From: Wenzhouxiangella sp.
GTDB taxonomy: Bacteria; Pseudomonadota; Gammaproteobacteria; Xanthomonadales; Wenzhouxiangellaceae
Direction: 5' to 3'
NCBI GenBank assembly: GCA_007134485.1
Contig: SLKT01000058.1
Coordinates: 1-54,471, forward strand
DNA length: 54,471 nt
Shown here in pieces: positions 9,869-17,946 of the stretch (its first letter is position 1; every line of letters begins with the position of its first letter). Under the pieces are notes generated by a model. It was not told the origin of the DNA and made no database searches. It saw only the letters and a program-made list of their open reading frames with translations. Made by a program: the position numbers and the translations under genes.

Positions 9869-11709
9869 GGGGTGGCAATCCGGCGGATTGCCGGGGAGAC
9901 GGAAGACGGAAGACGGAAGACGACCGGAAAGGCATTAATTGGTCTGAGGCCAGCCTGTTCGTCCGTCTCCCGTCTCCCGTCTCCCGTCTCCCCGCCTTCA
10001 TCATCGACTTCGTCTGTCCGCTCTTCCGGCTCAACGCCTCTCTCTCTGACCAGATACATATAGCGGGTCAAATGATAGTCCATGATGTTTTCTTCCCAGC
10101 CTTTCAGGCGCGGGTCGACCAGGCGCTTGGAGACGTAGATGAAGGTCGGCAGGATGACCTGGTCGGCCAGCAGCATGCGTTCGGCCTCGCGCATCAGGTT
10201 GCGCCGCAGCGCGGGGATGCGTTCGGAGGCGATCTGCTCGAGCAGGCGGTCATAGCGCGGATTGTTGTAGCCGGCGTCATTGCGCCCGTGGCCGGAATGA
10301 AACAGTTCCAGGAAGGTAAAGGCATCCTGGTAATCGCCAATCCAGCCGGCCCGAAAGACTTGCGTGACCCGGCGCTGGGCGCGGTTTTGCAGGAACACCC
10401 TGAACTCCTCGTTGACCAGCCGGGTGCGCACGCCGAGGGTCTGCTTCCACATCGCCGCAACGGCCACGGCAATCTTGCGGTGATTTTCCGACGTGTTGTA
10501 GCGCAGCTCGACGGTCAACGGATCGGATTCGGAATACCCGGCCTGGCGGTAGAGTCGACGGGCTTCTTCTTCGCGCTCTTCCTGGGTCCACTCGGCATAT
10601 TCGGGTTTCGGCGGCTCGTAGTCCGGCAGACCGGGCGGGATGAGGTTGAAGGTCGGAATCTCGCCGAACTGACTGACCCGCTCGGTGATGATCTCGCGGT
10701 CGATGGCCAGGTTGAGCGCACGACGAAGCTCGAGATTGTCGCGAAACGGTTCGCGGGTCAGGTTGAACGAAAAGAAATAGGTCCCGAACCACGGGGCGAC
10801 CATCAGCGCCTCGTCCAGATTGCGCTCGAGCCAGCGAAACTGGCTGCTCGGCACCTGGTAGGTCCACTGCAGGTCACCGGCCCGGAATCGATTGAACTCG
10901 GTATTTTCGTCCTCGAATGGATAGTAGATGACCCGCTCGATGATGACGTTGTCGGCATCGCGAAAATGCAGGTTACGAGCCAGCTCGATGCGTGACCGGA
11001 CCTGCCAGTCCGTGAGCACATAGGCACCATTGGAAATCAGATTGCCGGGTCGCACGTGAGCACTGCCGTGAGTCTCGAAACTTTCGCGGTGGACCGGATA
11101 GGTCGTCGGATGCGTCAGCAAACCCAGAAAGTAGGGCGTGGGATCGTCCAGGCGCACCTGGAAAGTGGATTCATTGAGCGCGGTCACGCCAAGCTCTTCG
11201 GGGGGCAGCTCGCCGGAAAAGATCTGCTCGGCATTGACCACCGGCGCCAGCATGCGCCCGTAAGCCGCCGCCGTGTTCGGGTCGACCACGCGCCGCCAGG
11301 ACCAGACGAAATCATCGGCGGTCACCGGTTCGCCATTGCTCCAGGTGCCGGCCGGGTCCAGGTAAAAGGTATAGGTCAGGCCATCACGGCTGATGTCCCA
11401 GTGAATCGCGGCGCCGGGCACGATCCGCCCATCCGGCGCAGTCGTGGTCAAGCCCTCGAACAGATCGCGCAGGATATTGGCGGTCGGCACCCCCTCGGCC
11501 AGGTGCGGGTCCAGGGTCTGGGGCTCTTCGCCATTGCCGCGGTGCAGGGTTTGTTCAGAGGCCAGCACCTCCGGCAACGGCCGTCCTTCTGGATCGAATT
11601 CAACATTCACCGGCACCGGCAGGCGCGGCTTGGAGGGTTCGTCGACTTCATCATGCGGCTGGCAGGCCGCCAGCAGCATGGCCAACACCATGATCGCCCA
11701 GACTTTCAT
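9862..11709 (-). CDS. Peptide-binding lipoprotein, OppA/SBP family 5
   Basis: This is the periplasmic solute-binding component of the importer. With the start at 11709 the signal is MKVWAIMVLAMLLAAC, a lipobox (LLAAC) placing Cys16 as the lipidated residue. The SBP_bac_5 fold follows, with GNGEEPQTLDPHLAEG near the mature N-terminus, the motif VTADDFVWSWRRVVDPNTA, and the C-terminal FTFLELFHSGHGRNDAGYNNPRYD. In-frame codons upstream of 11709 lack a signal and were excluded. Oddity: the normal domain ends near YMYLVRERGVEPEE. The frame then runs through the heptamer repeat array ([12 protein letters not shown]) and overlaps the OppB start by 7 bp, adding a repeat-encoded tail of about 50 residues. 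Confidence 0.93.
   Translation of the reverse strand: MKVWAIMVLAMLLAACQPHDEVDEPSKPRLPVPVNVEFDPEGRPLPEVLASEQTLHRGNGEEPQTLDPHLAEGVPTANILRDLFEGLTTTAPDGRIVPGAAIHWDISRDGLTYTFYLDPAGTWSNGEPVTADDFVWSWRRVVDPNTAAAYGRMLAPVVNAEQIFSGELPPEELGVTALNESTFQVRLDDPTPYFLGLLTHPTTYPVHRESFETHGSAHVRPGNLISNGAYVLTDWQVRSRIELARNLHFRDADNVIIERVIYYPFEDENTEFNRFRAGDLQWTYQVPSSQFRWLERNLDEALMVAPWFGTYFFSFNLTREPFRDNLELRRALNLAIDREIITERVSQFGEIPTFNLIPPGLPDYEPPKPEYAEWTQEEREEEARRLYRQAGYSESDPLTVELRYNTSENHRKIAVAVAAMWKQTLGVRTRLVNEEFRVFLQNRAQRRVTQVFRAGWIGDYQDAFTFLELFHSGHGRNDAGYNNPRYDRLLEQIASERIPALRRNLMREAERMLLADQVILPTFIYVSKRLVDPRLKGWEENIMDYHLTRYMYLVRERGVEPEERTDEVDDEGGETGDGRRETDEQAGLRPINAFPVVFRLPSSVSPAIRRIATPC
9893..9992. repeat. Inverted pair of heptameric repeats in the OppA 3' end
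   Basis: Purine-rich GGAAGAC units (9893-9922) face pyrimidine-rich CGTCTCC units (9962-9992) across a spacer of about 40 nt. Both arms are inside the reading frame of the binding-protein tail. This is the tightest hairpin-capable pair after the one at 2294-2364. Confidence 0.85.
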
Positions 11710-11915
11710 GGCGCGGGCAGATCGCGGGTCGGACGGAACTCCATCGGATTGCTTGCTGAATCCTTGCACATCGGATTGAACCAGGTGTCTGCAACCATGG
11801 TAGTACATTGCACTAGTCCATCATGAGGACGCAGAGAAACGTCGCTTCGATTTTGACATGCAGCACACCGGCCATCGGGCGATAATTGGCACATATTCTA
11901 GCGTCGAGTACCACC

Positions 11916-13268
11916 GTGAACCCAGACCATCGCATCACCGACAAGCGTGAACTGACCGCCTGGCTGGAATCGGGATCACGACCTGAATCCGAATGGCGAA
12001 TCGGGACCGAGCATGAGAAATTCGGGTTTTGCACCGAATCCTTCCAACCCCTTCCGTATGCCGGAGAGCGCGGCATCAGAGCCATGCTCGAGGGGCTTTC
12101 GCGCCAGTTCGAATGGGAAATCATTAGCGAGGATGATCAGCCCATCGCCCTGAAAAAGGATGATTGCTCGATCACACTGGAACCCGGTGGCCAACTGGAA
12201 TTGTCCGGTGGCTTGCTCGACAACCTCCACCAGACCTGCAACGAAGTCAACACGCACCTGGCCGAGGTACGCGCCGTTGCCGAGCCATTGGGCATCGGTT
12301 TTATCGGCATGGGCTTTCACCCCACCGCGCGACGCGAAGACATCGAGTGGATGCCCAAGGCCCGCTACGTGATCATGCGCAATTACATGCCGAAAGTCGG
12401 CCAACTCGGTCACGACATGATGAAGCGCACCTGTACCGTGCAGGTCAACCTGGATTTTTCCAGCGAGGCCGACATGGTCGCCAAGTTCCGAGCCTCGCTG
12501 GCGCTCCAGCCGATTGCTACCGCGCTGTTCGCCAACTCGCCATTCGTCGAGGGCAAGCCCAGCGGCTTCCTGAGCTATCGCAGCCAGGTCTGGAACGACA
12601 CCGACCCGGACCGCACCGGCATGCTGCCCTGGGTGTTCGAATCCGGCATGGGTTTCGAGCGCTACGTCGACTGGATGCTGGATGTGCCGATGTACTTCGT
12701 GCGCCGACAAGGTCGCTACATCGACACTGCCGGTCAGTCCTTCCGCGACTTTCTCGCCGGTCGCCTGCCCGGCCTGGAAGGCGAGTTCCCGACCCTGGCC
12801 GACTGGGAAGACCACCTGACCACGGCCTTTCCCGAGGTGCGTCTGAAGCGGTTCCTGGAAATGCGCGGGGCCGATGGCGGTCCATGGCGGCGATTGTGCG
12901 CCCTGCCGGCTTTCTGGGTCGGCCTGCTCTACGATGCCGACAGCCTGGCCGAATGCCTGGAGATTTCCAAAAATTGGACCCTGGAAGAACGCCAGAAGCT
13001 TCGCGAGGATGTCGCCCGCCACGGGCTCAAGGCGAAGATCGGCACACGCTCGGTGCGTGATCTTGCCCGGCAATTGCTGACCACCGCGCGACGGGGCCTG
13101 GCCCGCCGGGCTCGCCTCAACGGCGCCGGCGACCACGAAGCCGGTTTTCTCAACTCGCTCGAAGAAATCGTCGATCGCGGCACCACCCCGGCCGAAGTCA
13201 AACTGGCCGCATACGAAACCCGCTGGAAAGGCGATATCAACCAACTCTTTCGCGAGTTCGCCTACTAA
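11916..13268 (+). CDS. gshA: Glutamate-cysteine ligase, plant-type
   Basis: This enzyme catalyses the first step of glutathione synthesis, joining glutamate and cysteine with ATP. The 450-residue protein is of the plant/proteobacterial class, not the E. coli GshA class. Supporting motifs are [10 protein letters not shown] near the N-terminus, [36 protein letters not shown] and [12 protein letters not shown] prefer the GTG at 11916; a TTG ten codons earlier is possible but lies in poorly conserved sequence. It is divergent from the peptide importer and is followed by a 467-bp gap. Confidence 0.93.
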   Translation: MNPDHRITDKRELTAWLESGSRPESEWRIGTEHEKFGFCTESFQPLPYAGERGIRAMLEGLSRQFEWEIISEDDQPIALKKDDCSITLEPGGQLELSGGLLDNLHQTCNEVNTHLAEVRAVAEPLGIGFIGMGFHPTARREDIEWMPKARYVIMRNYMPKVGQLGHDMMKRTCTVQVNLDFSSEADMVAKFRASLALQPIATALFANSPFVEGKPSGFLSYRSQVWNDTDPDRTGMLPWVFESGMGFERYVDWMLDVPMYFVRRQGRYIDTAGQSFRDFLAGRLPGLEGEFPTLADWEDHLTTAFPEVRLKRFLEMRGADGGPWRRLCALPAFWVGLLYDADSLAECLEISKNWTLEERQKLREDVARHGLKAKIGTRSVRDLARQLLTTARRGLARRARLNGAGDHEAGFLNSLEEIVDRGTTPAEVKLAAYETRWKGDINQLFREFAY

Positions 13269-13735
13269 AAAACTGACCCCTGATCCCTTAACCATCCTTC
13301 CACCTGCGGCTAAGAAGGATTGGCCGTTGACCTTGGAGATCTATCCGGCTCAGGATGGAGTTTACGGGGGCGGGGCGACGAGCGGCCTTGCCCGATGCCG
13401 GGCTCAAGGTGAACGGCGGGGTCGATTGGTTGAGTGCAGGGGCGTTTTGGTGCCGATCGAATTTCGTTTGTTCCAATCGGTACGGGCTTGCCGTTAGCAG
13501 GCTCTTTGGGTGCTTCGAGTACGGAAAGGCTCTGCCCGCTTCCGTCACCTCGAGCCCGGCCCCGGTCAAGCCCACTCGTCGCTTGTCGGGTGAGAGTAGA
13601 TTGATACGGGAGCCAGATCGGAGCCACCACCAGACTTTCAACCTCCTACCAACTGTCGCAGCCAACGCACCTCACCCACAGTCGATCGGTTACAGTCAAA
13701 CCCCAGACCAACGCCATTTCCAAGGAGCCCAACCG
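13269..13735. other. 467-bp intergenic region with dispersed repeat copies
   Basis: No convincing gene. It holds a 17-bp sequence CTGACCCCTGATCCCTT (13273-13289) that recurs exactly at 17892-17908, and a 53-bp element (13348-13400) that recurs with about 45 matches at 22299-22351. The last 60 bp form the leader of the PTPS-like gene and end with a clear AAGGAG ribosome site. The promoter was not resolved. Confidence 0.6.
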
Positions 13736-14134
13736 ATGTACACCCTGACCGTGCGTGATCACTTCATGATTGCCCACAGTTTCGATGGCGAGGTGTTCGG
13801 ACCGGCCCAGCGCATGCATGGGGCCACCTACGTGGTCGATGCCACTTTCCAGCGTCGGGAACTGGACGATGATGACCTGGTCGTTGACATCGGCCTGGCC
13901 AGCGAGGTGCTGGGCGACATTCTGGCCGAGTTCAACTACTCCAACCTCGACCAGGTCGAGGCATTCGCGGGCCGCAACACCACCACCGAGTTCATGGCCG
14001 GAGTGATTTTCAAGCGCATGGCCGAAGCCATCCGCGCCGGTCGTCTGGGCGAGACCGGCAAGGGCCTGACCCGCATGAAAGTCTCGCTCAAGGAATCACA
14101 CCTGGCCTGGGCCAGCTTCGAGGGTGATCTTTGA
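13736..14134 (+). CDS. 6-pyruvoyl-tetrahydropterin synthase-like protein lacking catalytic Cys
   Basis: This 132-residue protein has the T-fold layout of PTPS/QueD enzymes, which act on dihydroneopterin triphosphate. Family landmarks kept are His14 (IAHSF), His28, Asp51, the T-x-E-like pocket near Thr84-Glu85 and the pterin-anchoring Glu120 in LKES. Two key features are lost. The usual Cys-x3-His-Gly-His motif reads Ala24-Q-R-M-His28-Gly-Ala30, so the catalytic Cys and the third zinc-binding His are both Ala. The LDHxxLN catalytic region reads FNYSNLD. A normal QueD or sepiapterin-forming reaction is therefore unlikely; it may bind a pterin-like compound or do different chemistry. The ATG is preceded by AAGGAG. 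It is first of four genes overlapping by 4 bp each. Confidence 0.8.
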   Translation: MYTLTVRDHFMIAHSFDGEVFGPAQRMHGATYVVDATFQRRELDDDDLVVDIGLASEVLGDILAEFNYSNLDQVEAFAGRNTTTEFMAGVIFKRMAEAIRAGRLGETGKGLTRMKVSLKESHLAWASFEGDL

Positions 14135-15198
14135 GCCTCGAGCTGACCCTGATCGTACCGGGCGATCCGGCCCAGCGCACCGGCGGTTACCTCTACGATG
14201 CACGCATCGTTGCCGAACTGAAAGCACAGGGTTGGAGCGTCAAGGTCATTGGCCTGGATGGAGACTTTCCGCTCGCTGACGCACGCGCCCGCGAACACAT
14301 GAATCAGGCCCTGGAAAGCCTGGCTGATGGCGCCCGCGTGGTGATCGACGGGCTGGCGCTGGGCGGAGCGCCCGAGGTGCTTGACACGCATGCAAGTCGG
14401 CTGGACCTGACCGCCCTCGTCCACCATCCACTGACCGATGAAACTGGCCTGCCCGAAAATTTTCAGCGGCAATTGCTGGACAGTGAACGCAAGGCGCTTG
14501 CCCCCTGTCGCAGGATCATCGTGACCAGCGCTTTCACCGCCCGGCGCCTGGGCGAGCTTGAGCTGTGCCACCAGGATCCGGTCGTGATCGAACCCGGCGT
14601 CGATCCGGCCGGCTTGGCCGAGGCTGTCGCCAACCGTCTGCAGGGACGAAATACCGACTCAATCGAAAACCTGCTGTGCGTCGCCAGCCTGACACCGCGC
14701 AAGGGCCAGGATGTACTCGTCGAAGCACTGGCCGGCCTGAAAAATCGTCGCTGGCACTGCGTACTGGCCGGCTCGGATCAGCGCGATCCTGAATTTGCCG
14801 GCCGGGTGAGAGCACTGATCCGTGAGCATGGCCTTGAAGCGCGCATCGAACTGACCGGCGAGCTCGGTCAAGAACAACTCCAAGCCCGTTACCACCATGC
14901 GTCAATGTGCATCGTGCCTTCTCACTACGAGGGCTACGGCATGGTGGTGACCGAAGCGCTGGCCCGCGGCCTGCCGTTGCTGTCCACCACCGGTGGCGCG
15001 CTCGCCGATACCGTGCCGGAACAAGCCGCACTGATCATTCCACCGGGCGATGTCGATGCGATGCGCTCGGCTCTGGTGAACTGGCTGGATGATTCGGCTC
15101 TCAGGCATCGCTTGACCCGGCAGGCCGTGGCCGCGCGTGATCGGCTTTCGCGGTGGCCGGAATCCGGCAAACGCTTTGCCGAAGCGCTGATCTCATGA
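14131..15198 (+). CDS. Glycosyltransferase family 4
   Basis: This 355-residue enzyme probably transfers a sugar from a nucleotide-sugar donor to an unknown acceptor. It has two Rossmann-like lobes. The N-lobe holds an acceptor-side segment with GGYLYDARIVAEL. The C-lobe begins near LLCVASLTPRKGQDVLVEAL and includes the donor-site motif SHYEGYGMVVTEALARGLP with the E-x7-E pattern of GT4. The TTG start overlaps the stop of the PTPS-like gene (TTGA), so the pair is translationally coupled. The context suggests the acceptor is the product of the pterin/GTP-derived enzymes nearby; that is inference. Confidence 0.88.
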   Translation: MSLELTLIVPGDPAQRTGGYLYDARIVAELKAQGWSVKVIGLDGDFPLADARAREHMNQALESLADGARVVIDGLALGGAPEVLDTHASRLDLTALVHHPLTDETGLPENFQRQLLDSERKALAPCRRIIVTSAFTARRLGELELCHQDPVVIEPGVDPAGLAEAVANRLQGRNTDSIENLLCVASLTPRKGQDVLVEALAGLKNRRWHCVLAGSDQRDPEFAGRVRALIREHGLEARIELTGELGQEQLQARYHHASMCIVPSHYEGYGMVVTEALARGLPLLSTTGGALADTVPEQAALIIPPGDVDAMRSALVNWLDDSALRHRLTRQAVAARDRLSRWPESGKRFAEALIS

Positions 15199-16052
15199 GC
15201 CAGGATGGCGGTCATTTCAATGCCCACTGGCTGAGCCTGCGCGAGCCGGCCGATGCCGCCGCTCGCTCGCAATCCCTGGTCGAGCGCCTGGATGCCTGGC
15301 TGGCCGACAGGGATGCAATGTGCATTGTCGACCTGGGCGCCGGCCATGGCAGCAATCTGCGCTTCCTCGGCGCCCGTCTGCATGGACGCCAGCAATGGCT
15401 GCTGATCGATCACGACCCGGAATTGCTCGACCATGCCGCCCGACATTCACCGGACCAAAGCGCCGATGGCCTTGCGGTTTCGGTGAAGTGCCGCAGCGGT
15501 GATCTGAAGGATCTGGCCACCCTCGACCTGCCCAAACCGGATGTGCTGACCGCCAGCGCCCTGCTGGACCTGTGTTCGCGCCAGTGGATCGAAATGCTGG
15601 TTGAACACATGGCGAGGTGGCGCAGTGCCGGACTGTTCAGCCTCAATGTGAATGGCCAGCGTTTTTTCATCGACCAGCATGGGCAACAGATCGTCAGCCG
15701 TGATGATCAACGAATGGCCGCCTGGTTCAATGATCATCAGTGCCAGGCCAAGGGGCTGGGGCGGGCGCTGGGACCGGATGCCGTGACGGTGCTGGCCGAT
15801 GCACTCGAGCAGGTCGGATTCGAGGTTTTTCAGGAATCAACACCCTGGCATTGTCCAGCCGGCGATCCCGACCGATCGACACTGGCCGTTGAACTGGTCA
15901 ACGGCTGGCGGCAAGCGGCCCTGGAAATCGCGCCCGGGCACGGTGAGTTCATCGACACTTGGCATCAGGAGCGCATGGACTGGTTGAACCGAAACCAGGC
16001 CGGCCTGGTGATTGGCCATATCGATCTGCTGGCGATTCCGGCGCCGCCATGA
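15195..16052 (+). CDS. Class I SAM-dependent methyltransferase
   Basis: The 285-residue protein has motif I IVDLGAGHGSNLRFL (about residues 45-59), an acidic residue after strand 2 (LLIDHDPELL), and the post-motif segment PDVLTASALLDLCSRQW. These identify a Rossmann-fold methyltransferase but give no substrate. The start at 15195 overlaps the preceding stop by ATGA. It lies in the four-gene plus-strand operon and likely methylates the same small molecule or glycoconjugate. Confidence 0.85.
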   Translation: MSQDGGHFNAHWLSLREPADAAARSQSLVERLDAWLADRDAMCIVDLGAGHGSNLRFLGARLHGRQQWLLIDHDPELLDHAARHSPDQSADGLAVSVKCRSGDLKDLATLDLPKPDVLTASALLDLCSRQWIEMLVEHMARWRSAGLFSLNVNGQRFFIDQHGQQIVSRDDQRMAAWFNDHQCQAKGLGRALGPDAVTVLADALEQVGFEVFQESTPWHCPAGDPDRSTLAVELVNGWRQAALEIAPGHGEFIDTWHQERMDWLNRNQAGLVIGHIDLLAIPAPP

Positions 16053-16963
16053 ACCGCCTGAAACCCTGGCTGCGTTGGCTGTTCAGCCTGGCCGTGCTGG
16101 CCGCGTTGCTGGCCTGGCTGGACCCGAGGGCCGTTGCCGAACAGATCATTGCCATCGAGATTGGCTGGCTGCTGGCCGCGTTGCTGTTCAGCGTGATCCA
16201 GATTCTGCTCTCGGCCTGGCGCTGGCGGTTTACCGCTCGGCAACTCGAATTACCGCTGGGCTGGCGCCAGGCCGTTTCCGAATATTACCTGGCTGGGTTC
16301 GTCAACCAGGTTTTGCCCGGCGGCGTGCTCGGCGATGCCTGGCGCGCACATCGACATGCCCGGGCCAGCGACAGCACCGGTCCGGCCTGGCGGGCGGTGA
16401 TCATCGAACGCGCTTCGGGCCAGTTGGTGGTTGCCGTCGCCGCACTGGCGATCATCGTGCTCACTCCGACATGGCGAAACGCCCTGGCCGGAGTGTGGAC
16501 ATCCATCGGCCCTATACCGGCCATCATTGGCACGGCCTTGGTCGTCGTTGTCACCCTGCTGCTGACCTGGCGATTGCTGAGCCGTTTTCGACCGGATCTG
16601 ATTCAGGTCTTTCGCGAGGACATCGTGCGCGCCCTGCTCTCGCCGCGCGTGCTGCCGATCCAGTTGCTGTTGTCGATGTTGATCGTGTTCAGCTACATGC
16701 TGATCTTTGCGCTGACTGCTCGCGGCATCGGCATCGAACTGCCGTTCGGCTGGCTGCTGGCGGTGGCGCTTCCGGTATTGCTGGCCATGCTGATCCCAAT
16801 CACGGTGGCCGGCTGGGGCCTGCGTGAGGCCACCGCCGCCGCGGTCTGGATGGCGATGGGATTGCCCGCCGAGCAGGGCGTAGCCGTGGCCATGGCCTAC
16901 GGGGTGGTCATCTTCCTGGCCAGCCTGCCGGGGATTCTGGTGTTTGCAGGGCCGATTCGATGA
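16049..16963 (+). CDS. Flippase-like integral membrane protein (LPG synthase TM/UPF0104 family)
   Basis: The 304-residue protein has about eight hydrophobic segments and the family motif FVNQVLPGGVLGDAWRAHR at about residues 88-106. A Trp-Gly-Leu-Arg-Glu segment (AGWGLREATAA) lies near the C-terminus. This is the membrane domain found in MprF and AglD-like proteins, many of which move or use lipid-linked intermediates. It overlaps the methyltransferase gene by ATGA and is last in the operon. Its presence suggests that the pathway product is handled at the membrane, perhaps exported or lipid-linked. Confidence 0.85.
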   Translation: MNRLKPWLRWLFSLAVLAALLAWLDPRAVAEQIIAIEIGWLLAALLFSVIQILLSAWRWRFTARQLELPLGWRQAVSEYYLAGFVNQVLPGGVLGDAWRAHRHARASDSTGPAWRAVIIERASGQLVVAVAALAIIVLTPTWRNALAGVWTSIGPIPAIIGTALVVVVTLLLTWRLLSRFRPDLIQVFREDIVRALLSPRVLPIQLLLSMLIVFSYMLIFALTARGIGIELPFGWLLAVALPVLLAMLIPITVAGWGLREATAAAVWMAMGLPAEQGVAVAMAYGVVIFLASLPGILVFAGPIR

Positions 16964-16972
16964 TCTCAGATC

Positions 16973-17812
16973 TCACCTCTGATGCATCGCCATATCGACG
17001 ATCAGTTCGTCGCCGCAGGGGTAGGCCCGCATGGTCCGGCGCGGGACCTGGGACAAACGCTCGATCACTGGCAGATTGATGCCGGGGGGACCTGATCCGA
17101 TCAGCAAGGGTGCGATCAGCAGATGCAGTCGATCCAGCACCCCGGCCTCGATGAAGCGCGATACGGTGACGCCGCCGCCTTCAACCAGGATGCGACGATG
17201 GCCGAATTCTTCAAGAAGCCGAATCACGTTGGCCGGTTCGAAACCCTCTTCATTGGTCTCGATCACGACTCGGCGAACATGCTCACCGGCCCGGACCGGT
17301 TTCAACCCGGGCCCGACCAGGTGCAGCGTCGTGGGCGAGTCTCGACCATCCTCGAACAGCGGTCCTTTCATAGGTACCCGCCCGCTGGGGTCCAGAATGA
17401 CCCGGACCGGATTCGGAGCATTCACATGGCGAACGGTCAGTTGCGGCTGATCGGCAATCGCGGTACCGGCGCCGATGATCACGGCATCGACCAGGCCACG
17501 CAGTCGATGAAGATGCCGGCGAGTGACCTTGTCATTGATGAAATACGAATCACCACTGGCCGTGGCGATGCGTCCATCCAGGCTCTGGCCCAGTTGCGCC
17601 ATGCAGAATGAATCCGGTGCGGTCGCCAGCGGGCTGAGCAGGTCCAGGGCCCGGGACTGCTCCGTATCAAGTGGATGCGAACAGTGCCAGCGCCCACCGG
17701 AGAAAAACTCGATCCGCCCGCCGGATACTTCGCACGCCCAGCTTTCCATCCGCGTCCAGTCCTGGCGACTGGCGGCCAGAAGCGCTTTCCAAAGTTCGGG
17801 GCTGAGATCCAT
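16973..17812 (-). CDS. RibD-type pyrimidine reductase with unknown N-terminal segment
   Basis: The 279-residue protein carries the riboflavin-pathway reductase fold from about residue 70 onward. It contains SLDGRIA at 77-83, HRLRGLVDAVIIGAGTAIADQPQLTVR and the NADPH-site ILVEGGGVTVSRF. In riboflavin synthesis this domain reduces the ribosyl side chain of a deaminated pyrimidine to ribityl. The RibD deaminase domain with its zinc motif is absent; the first 70 residues are unrelated and unrecognised. It lies convergent with the flippase gene (9-nt gap) and downstream of the GTP cyclohydrolase II gene, so it probably acts on a GTP-derived pyrimidine. Confidence 0.85.
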   Translation of the reverse strand: MDLSPELWKALLAASRQDWTRMESWACEVSGGRIEFFSGGRWHCSHPLDTEQSRALDLLSPLATAPDSFCMAQLGQSLDGRIATASGDSYFINDKVTRRHLHRLRGLVDAVIIGAGTAIADQPQLTVRHVNAPNPVRVILDPSGRVPMKGPLFEDGRDSPTTLHLVGPGLKPVRAGEHVRRVVIETNEEGFEPANVIRLLEEFGHRRILVEGGGVTVSRFIEAGVLDRLHLLIAPLLIGSGPPGINLPVIERLSQVPRRTMRAYPCGDELIVDMAMHQR

Positions 17813-17946
17813 GACGGGAATTGTACGGGAGCGGGGAGACGGAAGACGGTGGTCGGTAGTCAGTGGTCAGTCATGATCCTTTCCCTGACCCCTGACCCCT
17901 GATCCCTTTCCATCCTCAGAGCGATCGGGCTTCTGCGGGGTGGCGA
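17813..17946. repeat. Short repeats between the RibD-like and RibA-like genes
   Basis: The 134-bp gap holds GGAGACGGAAGACGG (17833-17849), a copy of the heptamer family. It is followed by GGTCGGTAGTCAGTGGTCAG and then CTGACCCCTGACCCCTGATCCC (about 17885-17906), which is roughly the inverted counterpart of the GGTCAG units. The stretch 17892-17908 is identical to 13273-13289. Confidence 0.65.

Noticed and set aside
2294-9992. CRISPR array
   Set aside because: The repeats are uninterrupted 7-mers, often on opposite strands, without unique spacers of constant length and without cas genes.
12164-13060. Long open frame (298 codons) overlapping gshA
   Set aside because: It is a same-strand frame shadow inside a strongly conserved gshA, and its Arg/Pro/His-rich composition is typical of GC-rich shadows.
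13288-13665. Minus-strand 125-codon frame in the gap after gshA
   Set aside because: No ribosome site, no family resemblance, and it covers dispersed repeats.
13736-14134. Ordinary QueD of queuosine synthesis
   Set aside because: The catalytic Cys and one zinc His are Ala, and no other queuosine genes are nearby.
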